In this document: positions 42,606 through 51,466 of the stretch, piece by piece | Numbering within the stretch: position 1 is the first letter of the stretch | How the letters are laid out: every line of letters starts with the position of its first letter | DNA from: an uncultured Eubacteriales bacterium | GTDB lineage: Bacteria > Bacillota > Clostridia > Oscillospirales > Oscillospiraceae | Length of the DNA stretch: 64,000 bases | NCBI GenBank assembly: GCA_900545405.1 | Contig: UQYT01000003.1 | Location: forward strand, 29,321-93,320 | Direction of reading: 5' to 3' | Translations under genes and position numbers: made by a program | The notes under the pieces: generated by a model | What the model was told of the DNA's origin: nothing | The model's input: only the letters and a program-made list of their open reading frames with translations | Database searches by the model: none

Positions 42606-42649
42606 CAGACAGCCCATGGGCTGTCTGCGTTGAGCGGAGCCGCTCAACG
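42606..42649 (+). promoter_or_regulatory. Twin palindromic stem-loops in SLH mRNA leader (copy D)
   Basis: 42606-42627 is a perfect 22-nt palindrome (half-site CAGACAGCCCA). 42628-42649 is a 22-nt near-palindrome (CGTTGAGCGG pairing with CCGCTCAACG). The pair ends 36 nt before the ATG. Confidence 0.7.
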
Positions 42650-42685
42650 GCTTATTAAACTTGTGACTACTCAGGGAGGGATATC

Positions 42686-44968
42686 ATGAAACGAAAGATT
42701 TTGATGCTCGCACTCCTCACCGCGGTATTTGCCCTGCTCCTTTGCGTCGGCGCAGGGGCTTACGATTCATTGTCCGGCAAACTTTTGGTAAACGACACAG
42801 ACATAATCACTGCGGCAAACAACACCGTACAGTGCGGCGACGGTACGGCGGTGTACGACAGCAGTACTCAGACCCTGACGCTCACAGACGCCACGATAAC
42901 TGTGCACGACGAGCCAAATGTCAGCAGTTATTGTCAGAGCGCCATTTCCGTTGGCTCAAGCCTTAATCTTGACCTCAACATCGTCCTCGTTGGCGAAAAC
43001 AAAATCATCACGAACAACACCCTTTCAAACGGGATATTTGTTGCAGGGGGCAACAATAGCCTCACGATCAGCGGCGAAGGCAGCCTCAGCATAACCTGCA
43101 ACAAAGGCAAGTGCGGAATATATTCGGCTTCCAACGGCGGAGATATTATCATCGACGGGGTCAAGCTGGACATTCACTCCGAGGGCAATAACGGCATAGG
43201 CATACAGTCCAATTCAGGCTCTGTTTCCTTGCAAAACGGAGCAGATGTCAGCTGCACCTGCGGTCAATCCGCAATCTGGGGGTCTGAGGTCACAATAGAG
43301 AACAGCAACGTGACAGCTTTTCCCCCGGCAACAAGCAATTCAACCTCCATTTATTCATTGAATGATATTGAGATCAAAGGCTCAACAGTAGACTGCTCCA
43401 GCAGTGGGGGGACTATACAATCCGCGCATGGGAACATTGCTATTTCTGGAAGCAATGTAAAAGCAGTATCAACAGCATCTTGTGCGCTTCAAACGGAGTA
43501 TTCGGAAAGAACTGATTTTGTTCCCACCAGCATTTCAATAACTGACGGCTCCACTGTGACTCTGAATAGCTGCGGCATTTTCTCCTGCGCAGAAACTTGT
43601 AATTTGCGTGTTGACAGCTCATCCTTGACAGTTGTCTCTGACACTGACGCACCTGCCATTTTGGCGTGGTATGAGATTATATTCAACGACTCAACTGTTA
43701 AGGTATACACCAGCACCATCCCGGTGCCAATTTACTGCGAAAATGGCCCTATTTCAATAACGAACAGCGAAGTATTGTCCGAGAACAATGGCTATCATGC
43801 TATCTATTCATGGCAAGACGCTGTGACGATATCCAACAGCATCGTGACCGCCCTATCCAACACCCCAGACTGGGGAGCCATAAACGCCGGAGATTTGGTT
43901 TACATTGACGGCTCCTGGGTCGTGACGGATAATGGTCTCGAAAAAAGTGGCACTCTTTTAAACTCAGTCGTATTCGAAGGCAGCTCCGGGCAAGCCTACG
44001 GCGACGCTGTTTTGCCCGGGGATGTGACGCTCCCCAAGGACTATGTCCTTGTCCTGAACGAGGGCGAAAGTCTCACCATACCCGAGGGTGTGACGCTGAC
44101 GAACTACGGCACCATTCAGCTTTTCGGCGGCCGTTTCATCAACAACGGCTCTTACGTTGACTACGGCAAGACTATCGATGACGATTTCAACACTGTCAAC
44201 GTTATCGAGGGCAGCGGCAGCTTCCCCAACAACTGGTTCGTCACCGTCAAGTCCGGCAACGGCGCGGCGGATGTGGTCTATCGCGTCGTAAAGGGCGAGG
44301 GCTTCACCCTCCCGGAGGCGCCGCAGAACAGCGGGTACATCTTCCTCGGCTGGCGCAGCGGGGATGCGACGTACAGTGCCGGCGACAAGGTTGACATAAC
44401 TTCCGGCACCACCTTCGTGGCCGTGTGGGGCAACCTTCCGGATGTGAAGCCCAGCGAGCCGGAGACTCCGGAGACCCCGGTGTTCCCGTTCTATGACGTG
44501 ACTGCCCGCGACTGGTATTATGACGCCGTGGCCTACGTCTATGGGAAGGGCCTCATGGACGGCGTTGATGTGGGCGTGTTCGCGCCGAACGACACGCTTA
44601 CCCGCGCTATGGTCTGGACCATCATCGCCCGCGCCGAGGGCGTGGACACCACCGGCGGCGCGACCTGGTATGCCAAGGCCCAGGAGTGGGTCACGGCGAA
44701 GGGCATCTCCGACGGCGAGAACCCGAACGCGGCCATCACCCGTCAGGAGCTCGTGACGATGCTCTATCGCCTGGCCGGTGAGCCCGCGGTGAGCGGAACG
44801 ATCACCGCGCCCGACGCGGCGAGCGTGAGCACTTGGGCAACCAACGCCATGACCTGGGCGATGAACATCGGCCTCGTCGAGGGCGATGAGAACGGCGCGG
44901 TCACGCCGACCGCCACCGCGACCCGCGCCCAGGCTGCGGCCCTCATCATGCGCTACCTCGAAAGCTGA
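42686..44968 (+). CDS. Beta-helix SLH surface protein (copy D)
   Basis: A 760-residue secreted protein behind GGGAGGG. Residues 1-27 are a signal peptide (LLTAVFALLLCVGAGAY). A carbohydrate-binding-like N-terminal part (LLVNDTDIITAANNTVQCGD, AVYDSSTQTLTLTDA) and beta-helix turns (ISITNSEVLSENNGYHAIYS and similar) span about 30-490. An InlB-type repeat (SGYIFLGWRSGDATYSAGDK, about 548-580), an EPETPETPVF linker and SLH repeats (about 600-760) follow. The SLH part is nearly identical to the gene ending at 16828 in the opposite orientation. Confidence 0.88.
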   Translation: MKRKILMLALLTAVFALLLCVGAGAYDSLSGKLLVNDTDIITAANNTVQCGDGTAVYDSSTQTLTLTDATITVHDEPNVSSYCQSAISVGSSLNLDLNIVLVGENKIITNNTLSNGIFVAGGNNSLTISGEGSLSITCNKGKCGIYSASNGGDIIIDGVKLDIHSEGNNGIGIQSNSGSVSLQNGADVSCTCGQSAIWGSEVTIENSNVTAFPPATSNSTSIYSLNDIEIKGSTVDCSSSGGTIQSAHGNIAISGSNVKAVSTASCALQTEYSERTDFVPTSISITDGSTVTLNSCGIFSCAETCNLRVDSSSLTVVSDTDAPAILAWYEIIFNDSTVKVYTSTIPVPIYCENGPISITNSEVLSENNGYHAIYSWQDAVTISNSIVTALSNTPDWGAINAGDLVYIDGSWVVTDNGLEKSGTLLNSVVFEGSSGQAYGDAVLPGDVTLPKDYVLVLNEGESLTIPEGVTLTNYGTIQLFGGRFINNGSYVDYGKTIDDDFNTVNVIEGSGSFPNNWFVTVKSGNGAADVVYRVVKGEGFTLPEAPQNSGYIFLGWRSGDATYSAGDKVDITSGTTFVAVWGNLPDVKPSEPETPETPVFPFYDVTARDWYYDAVAYVYGKGLMDGVDVGVFAPNDTLTRAMVWTIIARAEGVDTTGGATWYAKAQEWVTAKGISDGENPNAAITRQELVTMLYRLAGEPAVSGTITAPDAASVSTWATNAMTWAMNIGLVEGDENGAVTPTATATRAQAAALIMRYLES

Positions 44969-44977
44969 AAAAACGGC

Positions 44978-45014
44978 AAAAGGCCGGGAAACTCAAGGTT
45001 TCCCGGCCTTTTTT
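44978..45014. terminator. Terminator between SLH gene D and the formate/nitrite channel gene
   Basis: AAAAGGCCGGGAAAC pairs with GTTTCCCGGCCTTTT around TCAAG. It is bidirectional between convergent genes. Confidence 0.88.
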
Positions 45015-45637
45015 CATATCTGCTGCAGGGCGCAGCGATGGAGGGTGCGGGCGAGGAGGCCGCCGGCGCTGTTGCCGAGGGTGATAATGAGCACTCTCAG
45101 CACGGCCGGGCCGCTCCACAGCCCGGAGAGCCAGAAGTAGAACATGTCCGCCACGCAGTGCTCCGTTCCGGCGAGGATGAAGCCCATCACGCCGAAGAAG
45201 AGTACGAGGTACTTCCCCAGCTCGTGCGGGCAGCTCTTGTAGCCCTCGACCGCTATGTAGATGAAGATGTTGCACAGCACGCCGAGGAAAAAGAGGCTGA
45301 CGAGCCCGTCGCCGAGCTTCACCTCGCAGAGCGCCGCCGCGCCCTCCATGAGGCCGGAGATGCGCGTCATGCGCGCGAACACGGCGGTGACGCCCGTGCC
45401 GACGAGGTTGCCCAGCCAGATGACCGGCAGCGTCAGGGCGTATTTGCCGTCGTTCTCAAAGGCGTAGCAGATGCGGCCCGTATAGAGGCAGAGGCCGAAG
45501 GTGCAGATTGTGTAGAGCCCTATGGTGAAGAGCGCCGAGCCGACGACGCGGCTCTCCACCGAGAGGTACACCAGACCGCCGAGGCCTATGCTCATGCCTG
45601 CAAAGGCTGCGGAGACGAAATTTCTCAGCGCCGCCAT
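45014..45637 (-). CDS. Formate/nitrite transporter family channel
   Basis: A 207-residue membrane protein of the FNT family with six hydrophobic helices. WLGNLVGTGVTAV and ILAGTEHCVADMFYF match the broken-helix pore motifs, the latter with the central pore histidine. It is shorter than typical FocA/NirC (about 260-285), mainly in the loops. It probably passes small monovalent anions such as formate. It starts 1 nt after the panB stop, so the two are cotranscribed; the metabolic link is unclear (panB releases no formate). Confidence 0.82.
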   Translation of the reverse strand: MAALRNFVSAAFAGMSIGLGGLVYLSVESRVVGSALFTIGLYTICTFGLCLYTGRICYAFENDGKYALTLPVIWLGNLVGTGVTAVFARMTRISGLMEGAAALCEVKLGDGLVSLFFLGVLCNIFIYIAVEGYKSCPHELGKYLVLFFGVMGFILAGTEHCVADMFYFWLSGLWSGPAVLRVLIITLGNSAGGLLARTLHRCALQQI

Positions 45638-45638
45638 C

Positions 45639-46469
45639 TTACAGCTCGTAGCCCTCGACGACGCGGTTGAAGCTGTACTCGGGCGTGGGGAACTCGCCGG
45701 AGAGGGCCTCGGCGTGGAAGGCGTTCAGGCCGTCCACCATCTCCTTGCGGATGTGGGCGAAGTGCTTGACAAAGCGGGGCTTGAAGTCGCCGTACATGTC
45801 GAGCAGGTCGTGCGTGAGCAGCACCTGGCAGTCGACGTACGGGCCGGCGCCTATGCCGAGTATGGGCACACTCACCGCCTCGGTCACGGCCTTGGCCACG
45901 CCGCTCGGCACGCACTCGAGCACGATGGAGAACACGCCCGCCGCCTCCAGCGCCTTGGCGTCCGCGATGAGCTTGGCCGCGCCCTCCGGCGTGCCGCCCT
46001 GCATCTTGAAGCCGCCGAAGCTCGAGGCCGACTGCGGCGTCAGCCCGATGTGGCCCATGACGGGGATGCCGACCTCGACCATGCGCCGGATGGTCTCCGC
46101 CATCGCGGCCCCGCCCTCGAGCTTGACGCAGTCGCAGTGCGTCTCCATGAGGATGCGGCAGGCGCTCGCTATGGCCTGCTCCGGGCTCTGCTGATAGCTC
46201 CCGAAGGGCATGTCGCCCACGATGAAGGTGTCCGGCGCGCCCTTCACCACCGGGCGGATGTGGTGGATCATGTCGTCGAGCGTGACGCCGACGGTGGTAT
46301 CGTACCCGAGCATGACCATGCCCAGCGAGTCGCCGACGAGGATGACCTCCGTCTCGCTCTCGTTGACGATGGAGGCGGTGGTGTAGTCATAGGCGGTGAC
46401 GTAGGTGAACTTGCGCCCCTCCTGCTTGAACTTCTTGAAGTCGGGGACGGTCATTTTCTTTTTTGCCAT
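45639..46469 (-). CDS. panB: 3-methyl-2-oxobutanoate hydroxymethyltransferase
   Basis: A 276-residue TIM-barrel enzyme of pantothenate synthesis; it adds a hydroxymethyl group from 5,10-methylene-THF to 2-oxoisovalerate. VTAYDYTTASIVNESETEVI and VGDSLGMVMLGYD hold the Mg/substrate residues, VMGHIGLTPQSA and VLECVPSGVAKAVTEAV are later family motifs. panC and panD are not adjacent. It has its own promoter (46493-46521) and is followed by the FNT gene. Confidence 0.96.
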   Translation of the reverse strand: MAKKKMTVPDFKKFKQEGRKFTYVTAYDYTTASIVNESETEVILVGDSLGMVMLGYDTTVGVTLDDMIHHIRPVVKGAPDTFIVGDMPFGSYQQSPEQAIASACRILMETHCDCVKLEGGAAMAETIRRMVEVGIPVMGHIGLTPQSASSFGGFKMQGGTPEGAAKLIADAKALEAAGVFSIVLECVPSGVAKAVTEAVSVPILGIGAGPYVDCQVLLTHDLLDMYGDFKPRFVKHFAHIRKEMVDGLNAFHAEALSGEFPTPEYSFNRVVEGYEL

Positions 46470-46492
46470 TGTTCTCTCTCCTTCCTGACTAT

Positions 46493-46521
46493 AATATACC
46501 GGCTCCGCCGCGCACTTTCAA
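46493..46521 (-). promoter_or_regulatory. Promoter of panB
   Basis: On the minus strand, TTGAAA (46521-46516), 17 bp and TATATT (46498-46493), about 25 nt before the ATG. Confidence 0.65.
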
Positions 46522-46553
46522 GGTGTCGGCGGTGAAATTTAACATCTGGGCAC

Positions 46554-46582
46554 TTGGACGGGCGCTTCGGGTCTGATATAAT
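46554..46582 (+). promoter_or_regulatory. Promoter of the CBS-domain gene
   Basis: TTGGAC (46554-46559), 17 bp and TATAAT (46577-46582), about 50 nt before the ATG at 46632; divergent from the panB promoter. Confidence 0.7.
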
Positions 46583-46631
46583 CATAATATAGCCGCCTCG
46601 CGGGCGGCAGTGCATCTTCCGGAGGTCTGTA

Positions 46632-47039
46632 ATGAACATTGCGAAACTGATGATACCCAAGCTCTACACCGCATTCCTGCACGAGAACGACACCATCCGC
46701 CAGGGGCTCGAGTGCTTCACCCACCACGGCTACACGGCCATTCCCGTGCTCAACGAACACGAGCAGTACATAGGCAGCGTCACCGAGGGCGACTTTCTCC
46801 GCCACGTCCTGGCCACCGGCACCACCGACCTCAAGGCCCAGGAGCAGTACCGGATCAAGAGCATCGTCCGCCGCGACTTCTGCCCTGCCCTGCCCATCGA
46901 CGCCGAAGGCGCCGACGTCGTCGCTGCCACGCTGGACCAGAACTTTGTGCCCATAGTCGACGGCCGCGGCACGCTCTGCGGCATACTCACACGTAAGGCC
47001 GTCATAAAGTACCTCTCGGAGGCCGCGGGGCTCGGTTGA
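46632..47039 (+). CDS. CBS-domain protein
   Basis: A 135-residue protein made of two CBS motifs and nothing else: MIPKLYTAFLHENDTIRQGL with YTAIPVLNEHEQYIGSVTEG, then FVPIVDGRGTLCGILTRK. Such stand-alone Bateman modules bind adenine nucleotides or S-adenosylmethionine and signal energy state to a partner. The partner is not evident here. CCGGAGG lies before the ATG. Confidence 0.85.
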   Translation: MNIAKLMIPKLYTAFLHENDTIRQGLECFTHHGYTAIPVLNEHEQYIGSVTEGDFLRHVLATGTTDLKAQEQYRIKSIVRRDFCPALPIDAEGADVVAATLDQNFVPIVDGRGTLCGILTRKAVIKYLSEAAGLG

Positions 47040-47153
47040 GCGAACTTTTCGCGCGCTCCGGGAACAAGTCCGCGCCTTTTGCAGTCCAAGCATCGTAAAA
47101 ATGCGCCGAGGCGCGCATACTTACATCACCCACAGCACCGGAGGTGTTATGAT

Positions 47154-48392
47154 TTGAAAAAGAAGCTCATTTCCCTTGCGCTCATCTCAGCGCTCATCCT
47201 CTCCCTGGCCGCCTGCGGCGCGCCGGCGGCGGAGGTCACGCCCACGCCCGCGCCCACGGTCTCGGGTGAGCCGGAAGCCAGCCCCACACCGGAGCCGAGC
47301 GCGGAGCCCGAGAAATTCGACAGCACCATCCTCGTTTCCAGCGAGTTTGACGGCCTTGCGAGCACCTATGAGGGCTACATCGTCCTCAAGGCCGACGCCC
47401 TGCTGCCCACCGTCACCATCGAGGGCCGCGACGAGGCCGCCGCCGCGATAACCAAGGCCCTGCAGGAAAAACTCGCCGCCAGCGAGGACAACACCAAGGA
47501 CGCCTACGACGCCGCCTGCGAGGCCTTTGACGCGCTGGACGACGCCGGGCGCGAGATCTGGCTCGCCTACGGCTGGAGCAGCAGCGCCGAGGTGGAGCGC
47601 GGCGACGGCGCGGTGCTCAGCCTGCTCTGCTACACCTACGCCTACACCGGCGGCGCCCACGGGAGCTACGACTACTTTGGCCAGAACTTCAGCACCGTCA
47701 CCGGCAAGGCCCTCTCGATCGACGACCTCACGGACGACCCCGAGGCCCTGCGCGCGGCGCTCACGGAGCACATCCTCGCCGCGGCCAAGGAGGACGCCGA
47801 GGAGCTCTTCGACGTCGAGGGCTTCACCGAGCGCGTGTACGACACCGACGCCTGGTATCTCACGGACGACGCGCTGGTCATCGTCGCCCAGGTGGGTGAG
47901 ATCGCCGCCGGGGCGCGCGGCAAGGTCGAGTTTGCCGTGCCCTATTCCGAGCTCGAGGGCCTTATCAAGGCCGAGTATATCCCCGAGCCCTCCGAGGCCT
48001 CCGGCACGGCCGCCGACCTCTCCATCGCCTTTGCCGAGGACGCCGCCGACGTGCCCGTCGCGGGTTCGGTACGGGTGCTACGCTCCGAGGGTGAGGAGGA
48101 GTACCTCGTCGACTACCGCATAGTCGCCGCCGCCGACATGGGCCCCATCGCCCTGCACGGCAGCTCGATAGCCGCGGGCGACACCATCACCGTCTACGAC
48201 GAGGAGGAGCCCACCGTCATCTACGACACGGGCGACGAGTACGCCTGGATAAACAAGCTCGACGCGGGCGAGGCGCTTGCCATAAGTTCCGTGTTCATGG
48301 ACACGCCGCAGTTCTGCCTTGTCCTCTCGGACGGCACGGTGCTCCAGATATTCCAGAGCGGCAAGGACGGCTCCCTGCTGCTCAGCGAATAA
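47154..48392 (+). CDS. DUF3298/RsiV-like lipoprotein
   Basis: A 412-residue lipoprotein. A TTG start at 47154 is chosen because GGAGGTG lies 7 nt upstream. The signal ends with a LSLAACG lipobox, followed by a TPTPAPTVSGEPEASPTPEP linker. A DUF4163/DUF3298 region spans about 50-280 (AYTGGAHGSYDYFGQNFSTV is the signature; FAVPYSELEGLIKAEYIP ends it), as in RsiV-like proteins. An unrecognised C-terminal domain of about 110 residues follows. No sigma factor is adjacent, so an anti-sigma role is not supported. A strong terminator follows. Confidence 0.82.
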   Translation: MKKKLISLALISALILSLAACGAPAAEVTPTPAPTVSGEPEASPTPEPSAEPEKFDSTILVSSEFDGLASTYEGYIVLKADALLPTVTIEGRDEAAAAITKALQEKLAASEDNTKDAYDAACEAFDALDDAGREIWLAYGWSSSAEVERGDGAVLSLLCYTYAYTGGAHGSYDYFGQNFSTVTGKALSIDDLTDDPEALRAALTEHILAAAKEDAEELFDVEGFTERVYDTDAWYLTDDALVIVAQVGEIAAGARGKVEFAVPYSELEGLIKAEYIPEPSEASGTAADLSIAFAEDAADVPVAGSVRVLRSEGEEEYLVDYRIVAAADMGPIALHGSSIAAGDTITVYDEEEPTVIYDTGDEYAWINKLDAGEALAISSVFMDTPQFCLVLSDGTVLQIFQSGKDGSLLLSE

Positions 48393-48406
48393 GCCGCAGC
48401 CCACCG

Positions 48407-48439
48407 GGCCGCGCCGCAGTTTGCGGCGCGGCCTTTTTT
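48407..48439 (+). terminator. Terminator after the lipoprotein gene
   Basis: GGCCGCGCCGCA and TGCGGCGCGGCC form a perfect stem with a short loop, followed by TTTTTT. Confidence 0.9.
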
Positions 48440-48458
48440 GCGTTTGTCGAATTCTGCC

Positions 48459-48488
48459 TTGCGCTGGGTGCGGTGGCTGGTATATAAT
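48459..48488 (+). promoter_or_regulatory. Promoter of the MBOAT/DHHW operon
   Basis: TTGCGC (48459-48464), 18 bp and TATAAT (48483-48488). The leader contains short repeats of TTAGC (TTTAGCATG, TTTAGCGTA, CTTAGCGC). Confidence 0.5.
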
Positions 48489-48557
48489 GTTTAGCATGTT
48501 TAGCGTATTGGCTATGCTTAGCGCAGAAGCTTAAAATCAACGGGTTTGGTGCGGTAT

Positions 48558-50015
48558 ATGGTTTTTTCTAGTCTCATATTCCTATACGCCTTTTTGCCCC
48601 TCTCGCTCCTTGTGTACGTGCTGTGCAAGGGCAGGGAGGCAAAAAATATGTCCCTGCTGGTCTTTTCCCTCATCTTCTACGCCTGGGGAGAACCGAAATA
48701 CGTCCTGCTGCTGATGTTCATGTCGCTCTGCTCCTGGTTCTGCGCGCTGCGCGTGGAGAGGGCGGCCTCGCGCAAGGGGAAACGCGCCTGGGTGGCCGTC
48801 TCCTGCGCCATAGACATCGCGCTCATCGGCTTTTTCAAGTACGCGGGGCTCATCTGCTCCGTCTTCGGCGAGGTGCCGGGGTTCATCGCGAACATTGCGC
48901 TGCCGATAGGCATCTCGTTTTACACCTTCCAGCTGCTGACCTACGTCGTGGACGTCTACCGCGGCGACGCCGAGGCGCAGCCGAGCTACCTGAACGTCCT
49001 GCTCTACGCCTCGCTCTTCCACCAGTGCGTGGCGGGGCCCATCGTGCGCTACAAGACCATCGCGCACGAGCTCTTTGTCCAGCGCGACAGCCGCGACCTG
49101 CTCAGCGGCATCTCCCGCTTCACCGTCGGCCTTGCGAAAAAGACGCTGCTCGCAAATCCCTGCGGCGCGCTGGCCGACCAGCTCCTGCTCTCCACCGACG
49201 CGGCCTCCAACGCCTCGCTCTTTGCGGAGAACCTCTCCACGCTCTCCGGCCTCTCGGCCCTGGGCGCCTGGGTGGGCGTCGCGGCCTTCATGATGCAGAT
49301 CTACCTCGACTTCTCGGCCTACTCCGACATGGCCATAGGCATGGGCCGGATGCTGGGGCTGCACTACCTTGAGAACTTCGACTACCCCTACCTCTCCAAG
49401 ACCGTCACGGAGTTCTGGCGGCGCTGGCACATCTCGCTCGGCACCTTCTTCCGCGACTACGTCTACATCCCGCTCGGCGGGCGGCAGTGCTCCAAGGCGC
49501 GCTCGGTGCTCAACCTCTTCATCGTCTGGGCGCTGACCGGTCTCTGGCACGGGGCGCACTGGAATTTCGTGCTCTGGGGGCTGTACTTCTTCGTGTTCAT
49601 CCTCATAGAGCGGCTCTTCCTCAAGCGGCTCTTTGCAAAGCTGCACATCCTGCCGCACATCTATCTGCTCTTTGTCGTCTTCGTGGGCTGGATACTCTTC
49701 CACTTCACGGACGTGCGCCTGGGCTGGACGGTGTTCCTCGGCCTCTTCGGCGCCAACGGCAACGCGGCGTCGGACTTTGTGTCGATAACGCTGCTCAAGA
49801 ACAACGTCTTCCTCCTCGCCGTCTCCGCCATCGCCTGCACCCCGCTTGTAAAGACCATGGCCAACGGCGCGGGCACCCGGCTCCGGCGCAGCCGCTCCGG
49901 GGAGAGGCTCTTCAACCTCATGGCCTACATCGTGATCCCGATTGTTCTGCTGCTGCTCTCCACGGCCTCGCTCGTGGGCGACAGCTACAACCCATTCATC
50001 TACTTCCAGTTCTGA
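48558..50015 (+). CDS. MBOAT family O-acyltransferase (AlgI-like)
   Basis: A 485-residue multi-pass membrane enzyme. The ATG at 48558 has a poor ribosome site; an upstream TTG at 48546 is the alternative. FWRRWHISLGTFFRDYVYIP and LTGLWHGAHWNFVLWG carry the conserved MBOAT segments with the catalytic histidine. AlgI-type enzymes move acetyl groups across the membrane to acylate exported polysaccharide or teichoic acids. The next gene encodes a DHHW partner, matching the AlgI-AlgJ/X or DltB-like arrangement. Confidence 0.92.
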   Translation: MVFSSLIFLYAFLPLSLLVYVLCKGREAKNMSLLVFSLIFYAWGEPKYVLLLMFMSLCSWFCALRVERAASRKGKRAWVAVSCAIDIALIGFFKYAGLICSVFGEVPGFIANIALPIGISFYTFQLLTYVVDVYRGDAEAQPSYLNVLLYASLFHQCVAGPIVRYKTIAHELFVQRDSRDLLSGISRFTVGLAKKTLLANPCGALADQLLLSTDAASNASLFAENLSTLSGLSALGAWVGVAAFMMQIYLDFSAYSDMAIGMGRMLGLHYLENFDYPYLSKTVTEFWRRWHISLGTFFRDYVYIPLGGRQCSKARSVLNLFIVWALTGLWHGAHWNFVLWGLYFFVFILIERLFLKRLFAKLHILPHIYLLFVVFVGWILFHFTDVRLGWTVFLGLFGANGNAASDFVSITLLKNNVFLLAVSAIACTPLVKTMANGAGTRLRRSRSGERLFNLMAYIVIPIVLLLLSTASLVGDSYNPFIYFQF

Positions 50016-50024
50016 GGTGCGCGC

Positions 50025-51443
50025 ATGAGCCACGAACACGAACACAAACACATATCGCCCCGCGCCAGGCGCCGCGAAGAGGCAAGGCGCCGCACGCGCA
50101 TCGCCGTGCCCTTCTTCGCCATGCTCTTTGCGCTTACCATAGTCGCCTTCATCCTCCCGCTGCGGCCCACGGAGTCCGCCAGCGAAAAGCGAAAGCTGAC
50201 GGAATTCCCCGCCTTTTCCGTGGACACGCTGCTCTCGGGCGAGTACTTTGACGGCATCGGGCTGTGGTTTTCGGACACCTTCCCCTTCCGCGACTACTGG
50301 CTCTCCGTCTCGGCCCGCCTGGGCGAGCTGCACGGCATAAACGACGTGGTCATCTACGGCGACATAGGCGAGGCGGATGAGCTGCCGCCCGCGGACGAGA
50401 CGCCGGAGCCCACGCCCACCCCCGAGCCGACGCCGACGCCCGAGCCCACGCCGACCCCCACTCCCCCGCCGACGCCCGAGGTCGTGCTGACCTCCCCGCC
50501 GGAGGAATCCGTCGAGCACTGGGGAGGCCTCCAGGTGGACGGCGAGACCGAGGTCATCTACGGCAACGTCCTCCAGATAGGCGACGCGGCCTTTGCCTAC
50601 TACGGCTTCTCCCAGAGCGGCTCCGACCGGCACATCGAGCTCGTGAACTCCTGCGCCGAGTTGCTCAAGCAGTACAACGTGAAGCTCTACGACATCCTCA
50701 TCCCGACCAGCGTCGGCGTCGTGGTGTCCTCGGACTACATGGAGCAGCTCAAGTGCACTGACCAGGGCCAGACGATAAGCTACATCTTCTCGCGCGAGAG
50801 CGAGGACGTCGGTCGCGTGAACGTCTTCAACCGCCTCATCGAGCACAACGACGAGTACCTCTACTTCCGCACCGACCACCACTGGACGGCGCTCGGCGCC
50901 TACTACGCCTACGAGGAGTTCTGCGCCTCGGCGGGCTTTGAGCCGGTGCCGCTGGAGGACTTTGAGGCGCGGGACATGGGCCCCTTCCTCGGCTCGTTCT
51001 ACGGCAGCTGCTCGCAGAGCTCCAAGCTGCGGGAGGACAACGTCACGGCCTATAACCCGCCGGGCGACATCACCATGACCATCACGAAGGACAACGGCAG
51101 CTCCTTCGAGTGGCCGGTGCTGACGGACATGTCCAAGTCGAGCATATACTCGAAGTATATGACCTTCCTCGGCGGCGACCACCCGCTTGTCACCATCACC
51201 AACAACGACCTTCCGGACGGCCCCAACTGCGTCGTCATCAAGGACTCCTTCGGGAATCCCTTCGCGCCCTATCTGACGCAGCACTACCACAACGTCTACG
51301 TCATAGACTACCGCAAGTACAGCGCGATGACGCTCAGCTACTTCGTGCAGTATTACGACATAGACGACGTGCTGCTCACCGAGAGCCTGGCTATGGCTCA
51401 GGGCGGCGGGACGCTCGACCTGCTGGAATGGTTCTGCAAATAA
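50025..51443 (+). CDS. DHHW family protein (AlgX/AlgJ-like, SGNH fold)
   Basis: A 472-residue membrane-anchored extracellular protein. Residues 1-30 are His/Arg-rich and cytoplasmic, followed by one membrane helix (VPFFAMLFALTIVAFILPL) and a TPEPTPTP linker (about 125-150). The catalytic segment includes RTDHHWTALGAYYAYEEF (the DHHW motif) and a late VVIKDSFGNPFAPYL with the serine. It probably transfers the acyl group delivered by the MBOAT partner onto a surface glycan. It starts 10 nt after the MBOAT gene, behind GAGGTG. Confidence 0.9.
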   Translation: MSHEHEHKHISPRARRREEARRRTRIAVPFFAMLFALTIVAFILPLRPTESASEKRKLTEFPAFSVDTLLSGEYFDGIGLWFSDTFPFRDYWLSVSARLGELHGINDVVIYGDIGEADELPPADETPEPTPTPEPTPTPEPTPTPTPPPTPEVVLTSPPEESVEHWGGLQVDGETEVIYGNVLQIGDAAFAYYGFSQSGSDRHIELVNSCAELLKQYNVKLYDILIPTSVGVVVSSDYMEQLKCTDQGQTISYIFSRESEDVGRVNVFNRLIEHNDEYLYFRTDHHWTALGAYYAYEEFCASAGFEPVPLEDFEARDMGPFLGSFYGSCSQSSKLREDNVTAYNPPGDITMTITKDNGSSFEWPVLTDMSKSSIYSKYMTFLGGDHPLVTITNNDLPDGPNCVVIKDSFGNPFAPYLTQHYHNVYVIDYRKYSAMTLSYFVQYYDIDDVLLTESLAMAQGGGTLDLLEWFCK

Positions 51444-51466
51444 TTTGAAAGAGAGGCAAAAGAGAG

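Noticed and set aside
50400..50475. Tandem repeat in the DHHW gene
   Set aside because: It is a Thr-Pro-Glu-Pro linker coded by similar codons, common in clostridial surface proteins; not a CRISPR or regulatory repeat.
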